A stretch of 64,000 bases of DNA from Spizellomyces punctatus DAOM BR117 (Eukaryota > Chytridiomycota > Chytridiomycetes > Spizellomycetales > Spizellomycetaceae). The notes beneath the pieces are model-generated. The model did not search any database and was not told where the DNA came from. It saw only the letters and a program-made list of their open reading frames with translations. Shown here piece after piece: positions 62,876 to 64,000 of this stretch (position 1 is the first letter of the stretch; each line of letters starts with the position of its first letter). Both the position numbers and the translations under genes were made by a program. Location of the stretch: the NCBI RefSeq assembly GCF_000182565.1, contig NW_015971539.1, positions 443,392 through 507,391 of the forward strand, in the 5' to 3' direction.

Positions 62876-62922
62876 ACATTGACCGTCCCAGCTTTCAGCA
62901 AGCACCGAAGATCATAGCACGT
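62876..62922 (-). pseudogene. Relic fragment of the ZNFX1 gene
   Basis: This 47-bp block is identical at 46 of 47 positions, in the same orientation, to 59790-59836 inside the ZNFX1 helicase region (coding for TCYDLRCLLKAGTDNVTG in the parent). On its upstream side a second short stretch (about 62955-62980) resembles the parent's NGNEVL region but is diverged. The frame is not open through the joined pieces, so this is a decayed partial copy rather than an exon. It lies about 3 kb from the parent block. Confidence 0.7.
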
Positions 62923-63369
62923 CTGGAAAGATTCTGGCAAGCTGTAACGCAAGTTCATTTCCATTGTGAATAACCCTGAAGACCAGAGCCGTCACCGCAA
63001 AGCCGTTTTGAATAAGAGTCAGTTACAAAGATTGGATAAGCATTGGACGAATTAGAGTTTATTTAGAAGATCCTAACAATCGTCTCCGCCTTTTTCCCGG
63101 AATACGAGACGGTCCCCATCAGTGCGTTATTACCGCATCTTGCTTTCAAACATTCAAGCTCTGGGTTGTTTCCAAAAATAGACGCTTGGAATGACATTTA
63201 CCATGACGCAATCACAAATGAATGGGGCCTCTCGTCAATGTCTTCGGTGTGGCAGACGGCATTCGTCATTATTCAAATACCGACCATTGAAACGATATAT
63301 GTAAGGTGAGGCATTTTCTACTGTCCTCGATTCCTGGTCTCTCCACCATCATTAGTGTAGCCGACATAA
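62923..63369. other. Intergenic, promoter side of the terminal membrane-protein gene
   Basis: About 450 bp with no confident gene; the left end may contain further decayed ZNFX1-like sequence. A pyrimidine-rich stretch directly precedes the next start codon. Confidence 0.4.
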
Positions 63370-64000
63370 ATGATTGCCGAACTTCCTGCCGACCACCCAT
63401 CGTGCCGGTAAGGCCTTCCTCATCTCTTGCACACGTTACAAACACCCCCTCATCTGTTCGCCATTTCCATTTTCCATAGATGGCACGTCCTAGTGTGGAG
63501 ATGCACAGATTCCCACTATTTTGTCCTCCAGACGCTCATTACAGCCGCTATAGGATTCCTCGTCTTCGCGCTCGGAACGGGTACGCTTATCTATCGCTAT
63601 GTCTATAAAGGCCAGAGAATATGGAAAGGGGGATTGACGACGTTGGATTCGTATATTGCGCTTATGACGGCTTTTGGGCTGGGTAAGCATATCTGTGCGT
63701 CAGGACAGAGAGCATTTACTTATCGACTACGTGGGTTTGTGTTGTAGGGCGAGGAATTCAATGTCTATTGCTGGGACTGGATAAAATCCCTTCGATGACC
63801 GCTTCACAACTCATGCACGATATCCCGCAAACATGCGGGAGAATCGCCGCTTGGATATATGTTCTGTCAGTGTACGTACTGTTATCTGCATTATCCTCTC
63901 ATAAATAGTACCCCAGGCTCACACCACCATCAGCGTCCAGGCAACTCCGCGACATTATAATGACTCGACCTTCCGGTTGCCAACGGCCACACAACTCCGG
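63370..64000 (+). CDS. Multi-pass membrane protein, N-terminal part (cut by window end)
   Basis: Exons 63370-63407, 63480-63682 and 63748-63875, with a probable fourth from 63941 running off the window. About 123 residues are visible before the last intron. A short extracellular-like N terminus (MIAELPADHPSCRWHVLVWR) leads to a clear hydrophobic helix (LITAAIGFLVFALGTGTLIY), a basic loop (YRYVYKGQRIWKGG), a second helix (LDSYIALMTAFGLGRGIQCL) and a third amphipathic segment (CGRIAAWIYVLSVY). The layout resembles a seven-transmembrane or similar multi-pass protein, but the family cannot be named from this fragment. The donors GTAAGG and GTAAGC are good; the third is less certain. Confidence 0.6.

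Overview
This window reads as nuclear DNA of a flagellated (zoosporic) fungus, most likely a chytrid. Genes are short and dense, and most are split by small GT-AG introns of about 50-80 bp. Fungal-type genes (a Pet127-like mitochondrial protein, a Cti6-like PHD protein, a LIM-RhoGAP of the Lrg1/Rga kind, a Pho85-type cyclin-like protein) sit beside axonemal and ciliary genes (IFT140 and the nexin-dynein regulatory subunit DRC5/TCTE1) that non-flagellated fungi have lost. That combination is the main evidence; no species can be named from sequence alone.

Layout. 0-6.5 kb: the 3' end of an RGG-box gene, TIM44, tRNA-Val(AAC), a bHLH factor and chorismate synthase (ARO2). 6.6-13.5 kb: a DHX33/Dhr2-type DEAH helicase, an ALKBH7-like dioxygenase, V-ATPase subunit C (VMA5) and a cyclin-like ORF. 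13.7-24.6 kb: a protein with about eleven IQ motifs, the long IFT140 gene, and PET127 divergent from it. 24.9-33.6 kb: argininosuccinate lyase (ARG4), the SNARE BET1, a BTB protein and a LIM-RhoGAP. 34-41 kb: tRNA-Pro(TGG) and a 23-exon ABCC-type transporter whose two ATP sites have lost several conserved motifs. 41.5-49 kb: DRC5, a Cti6-like PHD protein, a small putative mitochondrial protein, a DUF1365-type protein and a small membrane ORF. 49.7-54.1 kb: a PH-domain protein, an F-box protein and an intronless kinesin-13-like motor. 55-61.7 kb: a complete ZNFX1-type helicase with NFX1 fingers and a terminal RZ finger, followed by a 47-bp relic of the same gene. 63.4-64 kb: the start of a multi-pass membrane protein cut by the window edge.

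The genes are mostly unrelated housekeeping, trafficking, metabolic and cytoskeletal genes. There is no operon or biosynthetic cluster, and no CRISPR array or intact transposon was seen. Several neighbours are divergent over 150-230 bp and probably share promoters: ARO2/DHX33, IFT140/PET127, DRC5/CTI6-like and F-box/kinesin. Exon joins were derived by hand from splice sites, reading frame and remembered family alignments. Where exons are listed, their summed lengths give an intact frame.

The best candidates for something undescribed are the ABCC-type protein with motif loss at both ATP sites, the kinesin-13-like motor with a roughly 90-residue insertion inside its catalytic core, and the intact ZNFX1-type helicase with its nearby relic.
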